Shown here piece after piece: positions 44,612 through 54,042 of a stretch of DNA of 64,000 bases. Location of the stretch: the NCBI RefSeq assembly GCF_008808095.1, contig NZ_CP023397.1, forward strand, positions 434,001 to 498,000, written 5' to 3'. Position 1 is the stretch's first letter; every line of letters starts with the position of its first letter. The notes beneath the pieces were generated by a model. It did no database searches and had not been told where the DNA came from. It saw nothing but the letters and a program-made list of their open reading frames with translations. Origin of the DNA: Pseudoalteromonas ruthenica. Lineage in GTDB: Bacteria > Pseudomonadota > Gammaproteobacteria > Enterobacterales > Alteromonadaceae. The translations under genes were made by a program, and so were the position numbers.

Positions 44612-45350
44612 GCTGGTGTTGGCGACTCTCGAAGTGTTGTGCCTGGTCTTTTTCATTGCAAAAAGGGCCAGCATGGCACAGTGGGCAATAGTTGGCATCA
44701 TCTAAATAACGCGGGCGGTGATAGGGAAAGTCAAGGTTTTTGGGGTTCAGCGCGTAGCTGTAGGTGACTCCTTTGGTGTCTTTGACATGTTTATTGCGGT
44801 CCACGTTGCGGATACGGTATCCGGGGAAATCATCAATATTAAAGGGCTGCTCACCGACATACTGTATATCAAGACCAGTACACAGAGCGTGGTCAAGACC
44901 CCAATGACTGTAAGGTTTGACGTCTTTTGAGGTGATATAGCAAAGCCCGGCGCCGTGTTTAGCTAGGCCATAGGCGCTACCATAGCGTAAAAATTGGTGT
45001 AACAGGGCGCGATTCAAGGTGTTGAGGCCACCTTGTTGCTGCGCTGCAGCAAAGGCGCTTTTAGAGCCTAGTTGGCTGAGCAATGGAAATTGGAAAATAA
45101 TGACATCAAAGCCCGTGCTAAGACGTTGCCAGCAGGCCTGGTTGGTCACATCAAAGCTGAAATACAGCGGTACCTGGGCTTGGCGTAACTCATCAATGCC
45201 GTGACTGGAATACTTCTCTCGCAGTACCGCTTCTGAGTCATACACCGAGCCGACGATATGGGCGTCTGCAAAGCGTCGTTTAAGCGCCCGGGTAAAGGTT
45301 AAATCGCCGTCGCCGACCGTTAAAATACGCCACTGAGCACTTAAGTACAT
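44547..45350 (-). CDS. BMT5-like (DUF2431) SAM methyltransferase with C2H2-like tail
   Basis: A 267-residue protein. ILTVGDGDLTFTRAL at 9-23 is the SAM motif of the BMT5-like/DUF2431 family, followed by VGSVYDSE and the IFQFPL catalytic-loop-like motif near 85. Eukaryotic BMT5 methylates a 25S rRNA uridine at N3; the bacterial target is unknown. A C-terminal C-x2-C-x13-H-x5-H motif (Cys222, Cys225, His239, His245) looks like a U1/matrin-type zinc finger that could bind RNA. The gene ends inside the convergent vpsP-like gene. It is 2 bp downstream of a small membrane-protein gene. Confidence 0.75.
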   Translation of the reverse strand: MYLSAQWRILTVGDGDLTFTRALKRRFADAHIVGSVYDSEAVLREKYSSHGIDELRQAQVPLYFSFDVTNQACWQRLSTGFDVIIFQFPLLSQLGSKSAFAAAQQQGGLNTLNRALLHQFLRYGSAYGLAKHGAGLCYITSKDVKPYSHWGLDHALCTGLDIQYVGEQPFNIDDFPGYRIRNVDRNKHVKDTKGVTYSYALNPKNLDFPYHRPRYLDDANYCPLCHAGPFCNEKDQAQHFESRQHQLMLGYQQHWQNWLAHAYKGYS

Positions 45351-45352
45351 AG

Positions 45353-45724
45353 TTACTCGTGACTCTGCGGGGCATTGGAGCGGGGTTGCAACAAATAGAG
45401 CCGAGCTTTCAGTGATTCAATAGCCACCTGGCGGATAATTAAACGCAGGGCCACAAAAGCGGCAATGGCAAAGTGGATAGGGCCGTGGGTAAGACCAAGC
45501 TCCGGCTGATAAATTAATGCCCCGAATAAAATAAACAAACATACCAACCACGCATCTATAAATTGGTTAGCATAAAAGTGCAGGGTGCCTTCGTGCTTAT
45601 GGTCTTTTTTAATGCGTACCGAGCAAAAAAACGGCACAACCTTTACCTTGAATGCGGCGTTTTTTTCGCTGAACTGTTCGCCCAACTGCTCAAGGGCACT
45701 GCGTAAATCGTCAATCATGGCCAT
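45353..45724 (-). CDS. Small membrane protein of unknown function
   Basis: A 123-residue protein: an N-terminal soluble part with KVKVVPFFCSVRIKKDHKHEGTLHFYANQFIDAW, then two hydrophobic helices at about 58-78 and 82-98. I do not recognise the family. It is 2 bp upstream of the methyltransferase gene and probably co-transcribed. ATG 45724 and ATG 45718 are both possible. Confidence 0.6.
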   Translation of the reverse strand: MAMIDDLRSALEQLGEQFSEKNAAFKVKVVPFFCSVRIKKDHKHEGTLHFYANQFIDAWLVCLFILFGALIYQPELGLTHGPIHFAIAAFVALRLIIRQVAIESLKARLYLLQPRSNAPQSHE

Positions 45725-45773
45725 CTCACCGAAAAATCAGAGCGCGCAGTGTACTGTATTGCTGTGAAGCTGT

Positions 45774-46280
45774 CTAAGGTCTGTCGAGCATGGCGGCAAT
45801 CATCAGCAAGTGACACACAAATACCACTGAGGTAAGCACAAAGCGCATCTTGCGATAGTCCTTGTGGTGCTCTGCCCATTGCGGCTGTTTTACTTCAATG
45901 GCCAGCACCAACCAAAAACTGGCGCTTAACCACGCTAATGTGAACAGCTCATTGCCCAGCGCCAACAGCGGCAGCGGGATGGTGGGAATAACAGCAGCAA
46001 TGGCGCGCCCATAGCTTTGCTCACCGGGGCGCCATAACTGACCGGCAAGGAAGCTCATAATCGCGATGCCATAATAAATGAACATGGTGCCAGCGTACTC
46101 AGTGCGACCACTGAGCATGCTCCATCCAACCAAGGCTAAAAACGGCAGTAATCCTAAGTAACCTAATTGGATATGATTGATATAACGGGCAATAGACAAA
46201 GTAGACCTCAGCGCGGATGCTTTTCTTAATTGTACGTGGCGCAGGTTAAAGAGTTCAATGAGTTCAGGCGAAAAAGCCAT
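45774..46280 (-). CDS. DUF3429-like membrane protein
   Basis: A 168-residue protein with about four to five hydrophobic helices. HIQLGYLGLLPFLALVGWSM and YYGIAIMSFLAGQLWR match the DUF3429 pattern as I remember it. Function unknown. A 36-residue N-terminal soluble stretch precedes the first helix. Divergent from ahpC. Confidence 0.65.
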   Translation of the reverse strand: MAFSPELIELFNLRHVQLRKASALRSTLSIARYINHIQLGYLGLLPFLALVGWSMLSGRTEYAGTMFIYYGIAIMSFLAGQLWRPGEQSYGRAIAAVIPTIPLPLLALGNELFTLAWLSASFWLVLAIEVKQPQWAEHHKDYRKMRFVLTSVVFVCHLLMIAAMLDRP

Positions 46281-46449
46281 TAACGGTCTGAGAAGTCGCA
46301 GTAAGTTTAAGCGTTAATCACATTTATCGATGGTTGTAATCGAATCAATCTGTTTTATTTATTAAAGCACAACCTCTATCTTATTCATCAACGCAGCGGC
46401 ACACGCCGCTAATTATTTAAAACTGATGACAGACAACATGAGGTAATTT

Positions 46450-47019
46450 ATGAGCAACTCATTGATCAACACTAAAATCCAACCTTTTAACGCAACGGCT
46501 TATCACCAAGGTGACTTCGTTGAGCTAAGCGAGCAAGACCTATTAGGCAAATGGTCAATTGTGTTTTTCTACCCAGCGGACTTTACTTTCGTATGTCCTA
46601 CGGAGCTAGGTGACTTGGCTGACTACTACGCTCAATTGCAAGAAATGGGTGTTGAAGTTTATTCAGTGTCTACAGACACCCACTTCACCCACAAAGCGTG
46701 GCACGATTCTTCTGAAACCATTAATAAAATTGAGTTCCCAATGATTGGCGACCCAACTGGCAAAATCACTCGCAACTTCGGTGTGATGATTGAAGAAGAT
46801 GGCCTAGCGCTACGCGGTACTTTCGTTATCAACCCTGAAGGCGAAATTAAAGTGGTTGAAACGCACGACCTAGGCATTGGCCGCAGCGCTAAAGAGTTAG
46901 TACGTAAAGTACAAGCGGCACAGTACATCGCTACTCACGACGGTGAAGTATGCCCAGCCTCTTGGCAGCCAGGTGAAGAAACGCTTGCACCTTCGCTAGA
47001 CCTTGTCGGCAAAATCTAA
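46450..47019 (+). CDS. ahpC: Alkyl hydroperoxide reductase subunit C (peroxiredoxin)
   Basis: A 189-residue typical 2-Cys peroxiredoxin. Peroxidatic Cys is in FYPADFTFVCPTELGD near residue 49, resolving Cys in GEVCPASWQPG near 168. It detoxifies H2O2 and alkyl peroxides and is reduced by AhpF, encoded 71 bp downstream. ATG is preceded by GAGGTAA. The 169-bp upstream region may hold an OxyR site, but I could not match the tetra-ATAG pattern with confidence. Confidence 0.97.
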   Translation: MSNSLINTKIQPFNATAYHQGDFVELSEQDLLGKWSIVFFYPADFTFVCPTELGDLADYYAQLQEMGVEVYSVSTDTHFTHKAWHDSSETINKIEFPMIGDPTGKITRNFGVMIEEDGLALRGTFVINPEGEIKVVETHDLGIGRSAKELVRKVQAAQYIATHDGEVCPASWQPGEETLAPSLDLVGKI

Positions 47020-47042
47020 TAACGCCTAAATCGCAACACTCG

Positions 47043-47069
47043 GGCGGTGGCAACACCGCCTTATTTTTC
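47043..47069 (+). terminator. Terminator-like stem between ahpC and ahpF
   Basis: Stem GGCGGTG/CACCGCC with a GCAA tetraloop followed by TTATTTTT. It is between two genes of one pathway, so it probably reduces ahpF expression relative to ahpC or stabilises the ahpC transcript. Confidence 0.75.
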
Positions 47070-47090
47070 TAACGCTTGAAGAGGCTAACC

Positions 47091-48659
47091 ATGTTAGACA
47101 GTACCATTAAGAATCAATTATCAAGCCATTTTAGCGCATTGACGGGCAATATAGAGCTGGTTCTAGCCCTCGATGAAAGCAATAAAAGTAAAGAATTAGA
47201 CACCTTGGCCAACGATTTGGCCGAGTTGAGCCCGCGCATTAGTATACGGCAAGACCACCAAGCAGCGCGACGCCCTGCGATGCAAGTACTCGGCGAGCAA
47301 GGCACCTCGATTACATTCGCTGGGGTCCCGATGGGTCATGAGTTTACTTCATTAGTGCTCGCTGTACTGCACAGCGGCGGTGTGGCAACTAAGGCCGATG
47401 AGGCGCAACGCACGCAAATCCAGGCTTTAGATAAAACCCTTAATTTTGAAATTTACATCTCCCTGAGCTGCCAAACCTGCCCAGGCGTCGTGCAAGCGCT
47501 CAATACCATGGCGGCTTTGAACCCTCAGGTGAATGTGACCATGATAGACGGTGCCTTGTTCCAAGAGGAAGTAGAGCAGCGCAACATCATGGCGGTGCCT
47601 ACGGTGTACTTGAATGGCGAGCTATTTAGCCAAGGCGCTATCAGCCTCAATGACATTCTTAACAAAGTCGATGAGGGAGCTGCGGCGCGCCAAGCCGAAC
47701 TATTGAATGAAAAAGACCCCTATGACGTATTGGTAGTCGGCGGTGGTCCTGCGGGTGCATCGGCTGCTATCTATGCGGCGCGAAAAGGGCTGCGCACCGG
47801 TATTGTCGCTGAGCGCTTTGGTGGCCAAGTAGCCGATACCATGGCCATTGAAAACTTTATCTCGGTCAAAGCCACAGAGGGCCCGAAACTGGTAGCTCAG
47901 CTAGAAGAGCATGTGAAAGAATATAATGTCGATGTCATCGATAATCAGCGCGCCGCACGTTTAGACAGCGATAACCGCGCCATCACCTTGGATAATGGTG
48001 CCACACTGCAAAGCAAATCCCTGATCCTCGCCACGGGGGCACGCTGGCGGGAAATGAATGTGCCAGGTGAGCGTGAATACCGAGGCCACGGGGTTGCTTA
48101 TTGCCCGCACTGTGATGGTCCGCTCTTTAAAGGTAAGTCGGTAGCGGTGATTGGTGGCGGTAATTCAGGCATTGAAGCAGCGATCGATTTAGCCAACATT
48201 GTTGAGCATGTAACAGTACTTGAATTTGCCGATACCTTACGTGCTGACGACGTGCTGGTTAAAAAGGCGCAAAGTCTTACTAATGTCACCATTATTACCA
48301 ATGCGGCGACCACCGAAATTGTTGGCGATGGCAATAAGGTGACCGGTCTTAATTACACCGACCGCGAAACACAACAATCGCAGCATGTAGCCTTAGCCGG
48401 CGTATTCGTACAAATCGGCTTAGTGCCTAATACCGAGTGGCTGAAAGACAGTGCTCTGGATTTAAGCTCTTTTGGTGAAATAACGATTGATGATAAAGGC
48501 GCGACTAACCTGCCTGGGGTCTTTGCCGCTGGGGACGCCACTACCACGCCTTTTAAGCAAATCATTATTGCCATGGGCGCAGGAGCCAGTGCCAGTCTTG
48601 GCGCCTTTGATTACTTAATTCGTCACAGCGACGACCAAGCGCAAAGTGATGCCGCTTAA
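47091..48659 (+). CDS. ahpF: Alkyl hydroperoxide reductase subunit F
   Basis: A 522-residue flavoprotein disulfide reductase that passes electrons from NADH to AhpC. The N-terminal tandem thioredoxin folds carry the redox pair CQTCPGVVQ near residues 129-132. FAD motif [19 protein letters not shown] is near 215; the second redox pair is CPHCDGP near 343-346, followed by the NAD motif [31 protein letters not shown] is near the C terminus. ATG 47091 with GAAGAGG is preferred over an earlier TTG. Strong terminator after it. Confidence 0.97.
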   Translation: MLDSTIKNQLSSHFSALTGNIELVLALDESNKSKELDTLANDLAELSPRISIRQDHQAARRPAMQVLGEQGTSITFAGVPMGHEFTSLVLAVLHSGGVATKADEAQRTQIQALDKTLNFEIYISLSCQTCPGVVQALNTMAALNPQVNVTMIDGALFQEEVEQRNIMAVPTVYLNGELFSQGAISLNDILNKVDEGAAARQAELLNEKDPYDVLVVGGGPAGASAAIYAARKGLRTGIVAERFGGQVADTMAIENFISVKATEGPKLVAQLEEHVKEYNVDVIDNQRAARLDSDNRAITLDNGATLQSKSLILATGARWREMNVPGEREYRGHGVAYCPHCDGPLFKGKSVAVIGGGNSGIEAAIDLANIVEHVTVLEFADTLRADDVLVKKAQSLTNVTIITNAATTEIVGDGNKVTGLNYTDRETQQSQHVALAGVFVQIGLVPNTEWLKDSALDLSSFGEITIDDKGATNLPGVFAAGDATTTPFKQIIIAMGAGASASLGAFDYLIRHSDDQAQSDAA

Positions 48660-48981
48660 AGTAGATACTGCACACACCCTGAAATCTCCAGATGTGTAGT
48701 CCCCAAGCCGCTCAATGAGCGGCTTTTTTCCTGTGCTGTGAAATTGAAAGCAGCTGCCACTGCAAGCGGTAAAGCTGATTGTGCATGTCCCCCTACCGAT
48801 TAAGTGGTTTTATTTGAATGCCGCCCATTTATACTCATGCCGCGCTACCGGTGTTGTTAGCTGTCATTTTTCAGTTTATTTTTCATTGCGTTACCTTCAT
48901 TAGCGAATTTCAATTTTACAAGGTATGCTAGCGTGTAAAGCAGGGACAATACCTGTTAGTCAGACCGTCGGCGGAGGATTA
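48660..48981. other. Gene-free stretch between ahpF and the CHMI-like gene
   Basis: About 320 bp. It holds the ahpF terminator at 48705-48730. I found no open frame of coding character and no strong promoter; a TTTACA at 48914 could be a -35 element of the next gene. Confidence 0.5.
48705..48730 (+). terminator. Intrinsic terminator of ahpF
   Basis: Stem AAGCCGCT/AGCGGCTT with loop CAATG followed by a T tract. Confidence 0.9.
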
Positions 48982-49326
48982 ATGCCACATTTTGTAATGG
49001 ATTGCTCACAGGACATCTTCGTCTCCCATGATGAAGCCTTTATTATTGAACAACTTTTTTTGCAAGCTTGTGCTACCAATTTGTTTGATGAACGTGATAT
49101 CAAAGTCAGAATAAATTCTTTCGAAAAATACTCTGTAGGTAATAAGCGAGAGCCCTTCATTCATGTTTTCGCCTCCATCATGCAAGGCAGGACGACTGAG
49201 CAAAAGGCGATGCTATCGCAGCAAATGGTATCAAAGCTGGTAACTTTATTTCCGAATGTTCCGAATATCGCCATGAACATCAGTGACTTTGAAATGGCCA
49301 CTTACTGTAATCGTACAATGGTGTAA
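48982..49326 (+). CDS. 5-carboxymethyl-2-hydroxymuconate isomerase-like tautomerase
   Basis: A 114-residue tautomerase-superfamily protein. After Met removal the mature N terminus is Pro, the catalytic base: MPHFVMDCSQDI resembles the E. coli HpcD start. ATG 48982 has GGAGGATT upstream, so the longer frame from 48925 is rejected. CHMI isomerises a homoprotocatechuate-pathway intermediate, but no other gene of that pathway is here. Its real substrate is uncertain. The family is common as a stand-alone gene. Confidence 0.75.
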   Translation: MPHFVMDCSQDIFVSHDEAFIIEQLFLQACATNLFDERDIKVRINSFEKYSVGNKREPFIHVFASIMQGRTTEQKAMLSQQMVSKLVTLFPNVPNIAMNISDFEMATYCNRTMV

Positions 49327-49481
49327 CTCGTCACATTACCCAAACCTATGGTGGCATTCAGTGCTCGCTTTGGATAAATTTGCCAATGAGCCGCTTGAAT
49401 TCAATCGCATCACTGGCTTCGAGGAACGCGACTGGGTCTTTATAAACATGTTATATGAATTAACCGAAAACGGAGTTTTCA

Positions 49482-49949
49482 ATGAAAAAATACCTATTCT
49501 TTGCAGTATCAATTTTGGTTTCAGCATCGCTATCCGCCAAAGAGACAAAAATTGATCTAAATGAACTTGCTCAAAAGTATTTCGATACCATGGTTGCCAC
49601 GCAAAGCCCAGGAGCAACAAAGAAAGAGCTGGAGACCCATCTTAATTTACTTACAGAGGATGTTGGGCATTCGCACTTACCTTGGGTGACAGATGATTCG
49701 CGCTTACCAAATGGCAAAGAGGCAATGAGAAAAGGGATGACTTTTTATCTTGGCGCCCACAGCGAATACAATGCAGAGCTATTGGATGTATTTACATTTA
49801 ACCACTCAGCAGTTGCTATAAGATATAAAAGCTACGCTAAGGGCACCCACCCTGAAAATAATCAACCGATAGAATATAGCCAAGTCATGATGGAAGTATT
49901 GGAAATTGAAGACGGCAAAATTGCGGTAATAAGAAAATACCATGAGTAA
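49482..49949 (+). CDS. Secreted NTF2/SnoaL-like protein
   Basis: A 155-residue protein with a signal peptide (MKKYLFFAVSILVSASLSA, about 19 residues). The mature part has the NTF2-like cone pattern: a helical start, HLNLLTEDVGHSHLPW, GKEAMRKGMTFYLG, and final strands ending MEVLEIEDGKIAVIRKYHE. Many such proteins bind small ligands; no catalytic function is assigned. GC is lower than in neighbours, as in the next gene, suggesting an accessory origin. Confidence 0.7.
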   Translation: MKKYLFFAVSILVSASLSAKETKIDLNELAQKYFDTMVATQSPGATKKELETHLNLLTEDVGHSHLPWVTDDSRLPNGKEAMRKGMTFYLGAHSEYNAELLDVFTFNHSAVAIRYKSYAKGTHPENNQPIEYSQVMMEVLEIEDGKIAVIRKYHE

Positions 49950-49990
49950 CTTTGCCCATTGAGTAGGGTGCGAGGCCTTAAGGAGAGAAA

Positions 49991-50731
49991 ATGAAGTACC
50001 TGTATGTATGGCTCCTTATCCCTATTTTTTGTATCCCCCTGGTGCAAGCAAAGATTATCTATGATGAAGCTAGGGATAGAGGCATTCCTGTTAAAATATC
50101 TTATCCAATTAATGAGCAGGACTGCACCATCGAGAGCAAGTGTGCTGTCGCATTTCTCAGCGCGGGGTACGGTGTTGCTCACACCCAGTATTCTTTTTTA
50201 GAGGAGCAGCTTCGTGAGTTGGGCTATATGGTGGTTTCTGTCGCTCACGAGCTCCCTCAAGATCCGCCACTGTCGGTAACGGGGAATCTATACGAGACTC
50301 GACGCGAGAATTGGGTCAGGGGTGCCAAGACATTGGCGTTTCTTAAGAGCCAGCTTCAGTCTCGCTATTTGAACTATGCGTTTAATGAGCTGCTTTTAAT
50401 TGGGCATTCCAATGGTGGCGATATTTCTTCGTGGCTAGGAAATGAAAAGAAGCCTTATATTAAATCAATAATTACATTGGATCACCGCCGCGTTCCTTTA
50501 CCTAGAAATACCGATATCAACATATTCTCAATTCGGGCAAGCGACTTTGCTGCCGATGAAGGAGTGTTACCTGCAAACACAGTGCAAAGCGACATCTGCG
50601 TAGTGCAAATACCTGACGCTCGCCATAATGATCTTTCGGATCACGGCCCAAGATGGTTGCAAGATAAAATTAAGCAACTAGTACATGGCTATTTAGTGGG
50701 CCAGCCCTGTGCGATGCTCAACAAAGCTTAA
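49991..50731 (+). CDS. Exported alpha/beta hydrolase
   Basis: A 246-residue protein with a signal peptide (cleavage after VQA near residue 20). Nucleophile elbow GHSNGG is near residues 136-141, the oxyanion-type motif LSAGYG near 57, and a late His is in DARHNDLSDHGPR near 215. Two Cys pairs are consistent with periplasmic disulfides. It may be a dienelactone-hydrolase- or esterase-like enzyme; substrate unknown. AAGGAGAG precedes the ATG; 41 bp after the NTF2-like gene and likely in one transcript with it. Confidence 0.75.
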   Translation: MKYLYVWLLIPIFCIPLVQAKIIYDEARDRGIPVKISYPINEQDCTIESKCAVAFLSAGYGVAHTQYSFLEEQLRELGYMVVSVAHELPQDPPLSVTGNLYETRRENWVRGAKTLAFLKSQLQSRYLNYAFNELLLIGHSNGGDISSWLGNEKKPYIKSIITLDHRRVPLPRNTDINIFSIRASDFAADEGVLPANTVQSDICVVQIPDARHNDLSDHGPRWLQDKIKQLVHGYLVGQPCAMLNKA

Positions 50732-50867
50732 CACCTGGCTCAAGGCTGGCAGCCAAATTTGGTTGATTTGCACTTTTTGTCGCCTCTATCCCTGCGCGCC
50801 ATGGCGACCGTAATGAAATAAGTGAATAACTGAGTATTGCAAAAGATAGTGAGTTCCTAAGGTGATT

Positions 50868-51275
50868 ATGCGCATGTTCAATACACTTTTTAGATGGCAA
50901 AAAGGCCGCCAGAAAAGCGGTTATGAGAAAATGTTGCTGGCAAGGGCATGGTGGCCGCTAAAATTCGATGTCTACTTGCTCAAGTTCCCACAAGGCTGTG
51001 AGGTGCCCACGCACACTGACAAAGTAACCGCAGGCAGGCATTATCGGCTTAATATTATCCTCAAACAAGCACGCTGTGGCGGTCAGTTTGTTTGTAAAAC
51101 GCCTATTTACAGCTCTAAACGAATCAAGTTATTTCGCCCCGATATCAGTGAGCATGCAGTTACTAAGGTCACCTCAGGCAGCCGTTATTTGTTAGTATTG
51201 GTTGGGTTCGTGGCCATTAAAAGACCAACTGACGTCCATCGTATTGATCACATATGGGTTAGCGTGAATCGCTAA
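50868..51275 (+). CDS. 2OG-Fe(II)-oxygenase-like small protein
   Basis: A 135-residue protein. PTHTDKVTAGRHYRLNIIL gives an H-x-D pair, GGQFVC the following turn, and SEHAVTKVTSGSRYLLVLVGFV the later His plus Arg-x-(x)-L/S segment. This is the double-stranded beta-helix pattern of 2OG-Fe(II) dioxygenases (H-x-D...H). It is shorter than the usual domain, so function is uncertain. ATG 50868 after AAGG is preferred to GTG 50862. Confidence 0.55.
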   Translation: MRMFNTLFRWQKGRQKSGYEKMLLARAWWPLKFDVYLLKFPQGCEVPTHTDKVTAGRHYRLNIILKQARCGGQFVCKTPIYSSKRIKLFRPDISEHAVTKVTSGSRYLLVLVGFVAIKRPTDVHRIDHIWVSVNR

Positions 51276-51435
51276 TCACACTCGTTTTTTACATATTATC
51301 TCGGGGTGAGAACAGTAATTTTTTAAACTGGATTGGCGCATTTGCTTATCTTCGAAAATAATTAAGTAGCAACTGCTGTTGCATGAAGTGCATGGATAGG
51401 CACAAAAATCTTAGTTTAAATTACGAGGGTGTCCC

Positions 51436-53061
51436 ATGCTCAATACCATGTCTGTAAAGATGCGACTGATTATTTTGTCCATAATTCCAATTGTATTACT
51501 TATTATTTCAGCGACGCTGAGTATGTCTCAACTTAATACCATTGGCGAGGGCGTTGACAGTATTTATAAAGATAGGGTGGTGCCATTAAAGCAAATTAAA
51601 GTGGTGTCAGATAATTACGCGGTCAACATTGTCGATTTATTGCATAAGTATCGCGCTGGCGTTATCGACAAATCGCAAGTTATATCTTTGATTGAACAGG
51701 CGAAAGCCACCGCGCAGCAGCACTGGCAGGACTATTTACAAACCAAACTCACAACCGAAGAGCAGCGCTTAACCGAAGACGTGGATGAGCACCTCGCACC
51801 AGTGGCTGAGAAAATTGATACGTACATGCGGGCCATAGAAAATGGCACCTTTAAAGCGATGGACCAATCGCAGTTTGTAGCCGACCTTTACAGTGTTTTT
51901 GACCCACTCAGTGGCAGCTACGCGGCACTTATCGATTTGCAGCTATCAGAAGCGCAGCGGTTTCGCGACAGTGCCGATGAGCAAGTTTCCCACGTCACCA
52001 CCTTATTGTTAGTCTTTATTATCTTGACCATTGCCTTTATGTCTTTATTGGCTTGGTTTATCTACCGCTCTATTCATGGGCCTTTGAGCCACTTGCAGGG
52101 CACCATTCAAACCATTGCCGAACAAGCCGATTTGACCCTGCGTGCCAAAGTCACCGGGAAAGACGAAATAGCCACTACAGCAGAGCACTTCAATCATATG
52201 CTTAGCCGAATCCACACTTTGGTTACTGACGTCACGGGTGCGACACTGACGTTGTCATCGGCGTCAGAGCAAATGCAAGCGATCAGTGCCCAGGTGGCCT
52301 CGACTGCAACCCAGCAAGAGCAACAAAGTGCGATGATAGCCACCGCCATTACACAAATGAGTGCAGCGATTCAAGAAGTGGCTCAAAACGCGCAAAATAC
52401 CTCGCAACATGCTGCATCTGCGGATGGCTTGGCAGAGCAGGGCAGTCAAACCATCGATGATAACCTTGAGGCTATTCGCACCTTATCTCGTATTGTTGCG
52501 CAAAACGCCCAATTGATTGGTGAGCTGAATGCCCAGTCAAATGAGATCAACCAAGTGGTGCTAATGATTCAAGGGGTGGCTGAGCAGACCAACTTGCTAG
52601 CGCTGAATGCTGCCATTGAAGCTGCCCGCGCCGGAGATTCAGGGCGTGGCTTTGCGGTGGTTGCTGATGAAGTGCGTACACTGGCACACAATACTCAACA
52701 GGCCACTGAAAATATCAATACCATGATCGCCAAGCTGCAGGATATGGCTGGCCAGGCGGTGGCAGCGATGCAGAGTGCCGATGACAGCGCCAAAGAAAGT
52801 GAGCATCACAGCCAAGAATCGGCAACCGCCATTAACCGTATTCGTGAAGCGGTCGCTGACATTGCCGATATGAATTTACAAGTATCTACAGCCACCGAAG
52901 AGCAAACGACAGTGGCTGCGGAGATAAGCCAAAATATTAATGAATTTAACGACAGCATTACCAGTGTATCGCAAAGCTCACAGCAAAACGCCGATGCCAG
53001 TAAAGAATTGGCGCAGCTCGCTGATAGCCTGCAACAGCAAGTGAAAGCCTTTGTGGTCTAA
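51436..53061 (+). CDS. Methyl-accepting chemotaxis protein (4HB-type sensor)
   Basis: A 541-residue chemoreceptor. TM1 is near 10-30, a four-helix-bundle periplasmic sensor spans about 35-185, TM2 near 188-210, HAMP near 212-264, then the MCP signalling domain with the hairpin tip [38 protein letters not shown] near 375-415. The protein ends in KAFVV with no CheR pentapeptide. Ligand unknown. Ribosome site is GAGGGTG. It converges on the patatin gene with 11 bp between stops. Confidence 0.95.
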   Translation: MLNTMSVKMRLIILSIIPIVLLIISATLSMSQLNTIGEGVDSIYKDRVVPLKQIKVVSDNYAVNIVDLLHKYRAGVIDKSQVISLIEQAKATAQQHWQDYLQTKLTTEEQRLTEDVDEHLAPVAEKIDTYMRAIENGTFKAMDQSQFVADLYSVFDPLSGSYAALIDLQLSEAQRFRDSADEQVSHVTTLLLVFIILTIAFMSLLAWFIYRSIHGPLSHLQGTIQTIAEQADLTLRAKVTGKDEIATTAEHFNHMLSRIHTLVTDVTGATLTLSSASEQMQAISAQVASTATQQEQQSAMIATAITQMSAAIQEVAQNAQNTSQHAASADGLAEQGSQTIDDNLEAIRTLSRIVAQNAQLIGELNAQSNEINQVVLMIQGVAEQTNLLALNAAIEAARAGDSGRGFAVVADEVRTLAHNTQQATENINTMIAKLQDMAGQAVAAMQSADDSAKESEHHSQESATAINRIREAVADIADMNLQVSTATEEQTTVAAEISQNINEFNDSITSVSQSSQQNADASKELAQLADSLQQQVKAFVV

Positions 53062-53072
53062 ATACGCTCTCG

Positions 53073-53924
53073 CTAAGTGATGCTTAGCCGCTGCAAATAG
53101 TCTAGCCCTTGCTGACAGCCCAAAGTGTAGCCGTGGCGTAACTTGGCGGCGTCGCGCGTGGTTCTGCCCACAGCAAACTCTGGGTCGGGGGCAATGACCT
53201 CGATATGACAATCCGGCGGCGGTGAATGGATAAATTCTAAGCTTTGGTTATATCCCTCTGCTCGGCGGCTCGAGGCACTGATCAGCGCCGGGGTGTCGCG
53301 CAGTAGGCGTCGTGTCACCCAGTGTGAGCGACTCGGTTTTTTGCGATAGCCCAACGGCTGGGACAAAATCACGGTGATGCGTTTCGCTCCTTGTAAGTAA
53401 GCCTGTTGCACGGGGATGGAATCGCTCAGACCCCCATCGGTATATTGCTTATCACCAATTTGCGGATAATCGCGATAGGCCAAAGGCAGCGCACAAGAGG
53501 CTTTTAAAATCGCTTCTAAATTATCGGCGTTGGCTTTTAAATACTCGGCTTGACCGTTGGCGATGTTGGTGGCCACCACATAAAATGCTGCGACTTGCTT
53601 CGCAAATGTCGCTAAATCTAAGCGGATATCAGCAATGGTCTGTTGCCATAGCCAATCCAAATCAAACAGGTGCCCGCCGCGTGCAAAACGTAGGTAATTA
53701 ATAAATTCAGGTCGGCACGAGTAATCCGTGATCACCTTATAGTTGCGCTGGTGTTGTTGGCACAAATAAGCGGCGATATTAGTTGCGCCAGCGGACACTC
53801 CAAAATACATATCAAAGGGCTGGTAGTGCTGTTGCAGCCACGTATCGAGTACGCCGGTGGCAAAAATACCACGCATCGCGCCCCCTTCAACAACAAGGGC
53901 ATGGCTTAGAGATGAATTGGAGAT
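53073..53924 (-). CDS. YjjU-type patatin-like phospholipase (start upstream of first ATG)
   Basis: A serine lipase-like hydrolase. Nucleophile motif GVSAG, catalytic Asp in DGGLSDSIP, and DLDWLWQQTIADI are typical of the YjjU branch. The oxyanion-hole motif ALVVEGGAMRG spans the first ATG (53876), so translation from that Met would delete half of it. Upstream codons are open to a stop at 53967-53969 but contain no ATG, GTG or TTG. ATC at 53924-53922 has GCAGGG eight bases upstream and gives eight extra residues before ALVVEGG, the normal family N terminus. That start is inferred. Alternatives are a sequence error or a mutation of the start codon. Confidence 0.85.
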   Translation of the reverse strand: MSNSSLSHALVVEGGAMRGIFATGVLDTWLQQHYQPFDMYFGVSAGATNIAAYLCQQHQRNYKVITDYSCRPEFINYLRFARGGHLFDLDWLWQQTIADIRLDLATFAKQVAAFYVVATNIANGQAEYLKANADNLEAILKASCALPLAYRDYPQIGDKQYTDGGLSDSIPVQQAYLQGAKRITVILSQPLGYRKKPSRSHWVTRRLLRDTPALISASSRRAEGYNQSLEFIHSPPPDCHIEVIAPDPEFAVGRTTRDAAKLRHGYTLGCQQGLDYLQRLSIT

Positions 53925-54042
53925 AGGTAAAACCCTGCATACGCTTTTATTTATTACCTCAGCAACTTAGCATGAATTTTATTTGCGCAGCAATGGGCAA
54001 TAAGGGCAAAAGGCGGTGTATAGGGCACCGCCATAAAAGTGA

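Noticed and set aside
46281-46449. OxyR site before ahpC
   Set aside because: ATCGAT/AATCGA elements are present but spacing does not fit the four ATAG-type contacts clearly.
48925-48981. N-terminal extension of the CHMI-like protein
   Set aside because: Pro after Met at 48982 must be N-terminal for catalysis, and GGAGG precedes this ATG.
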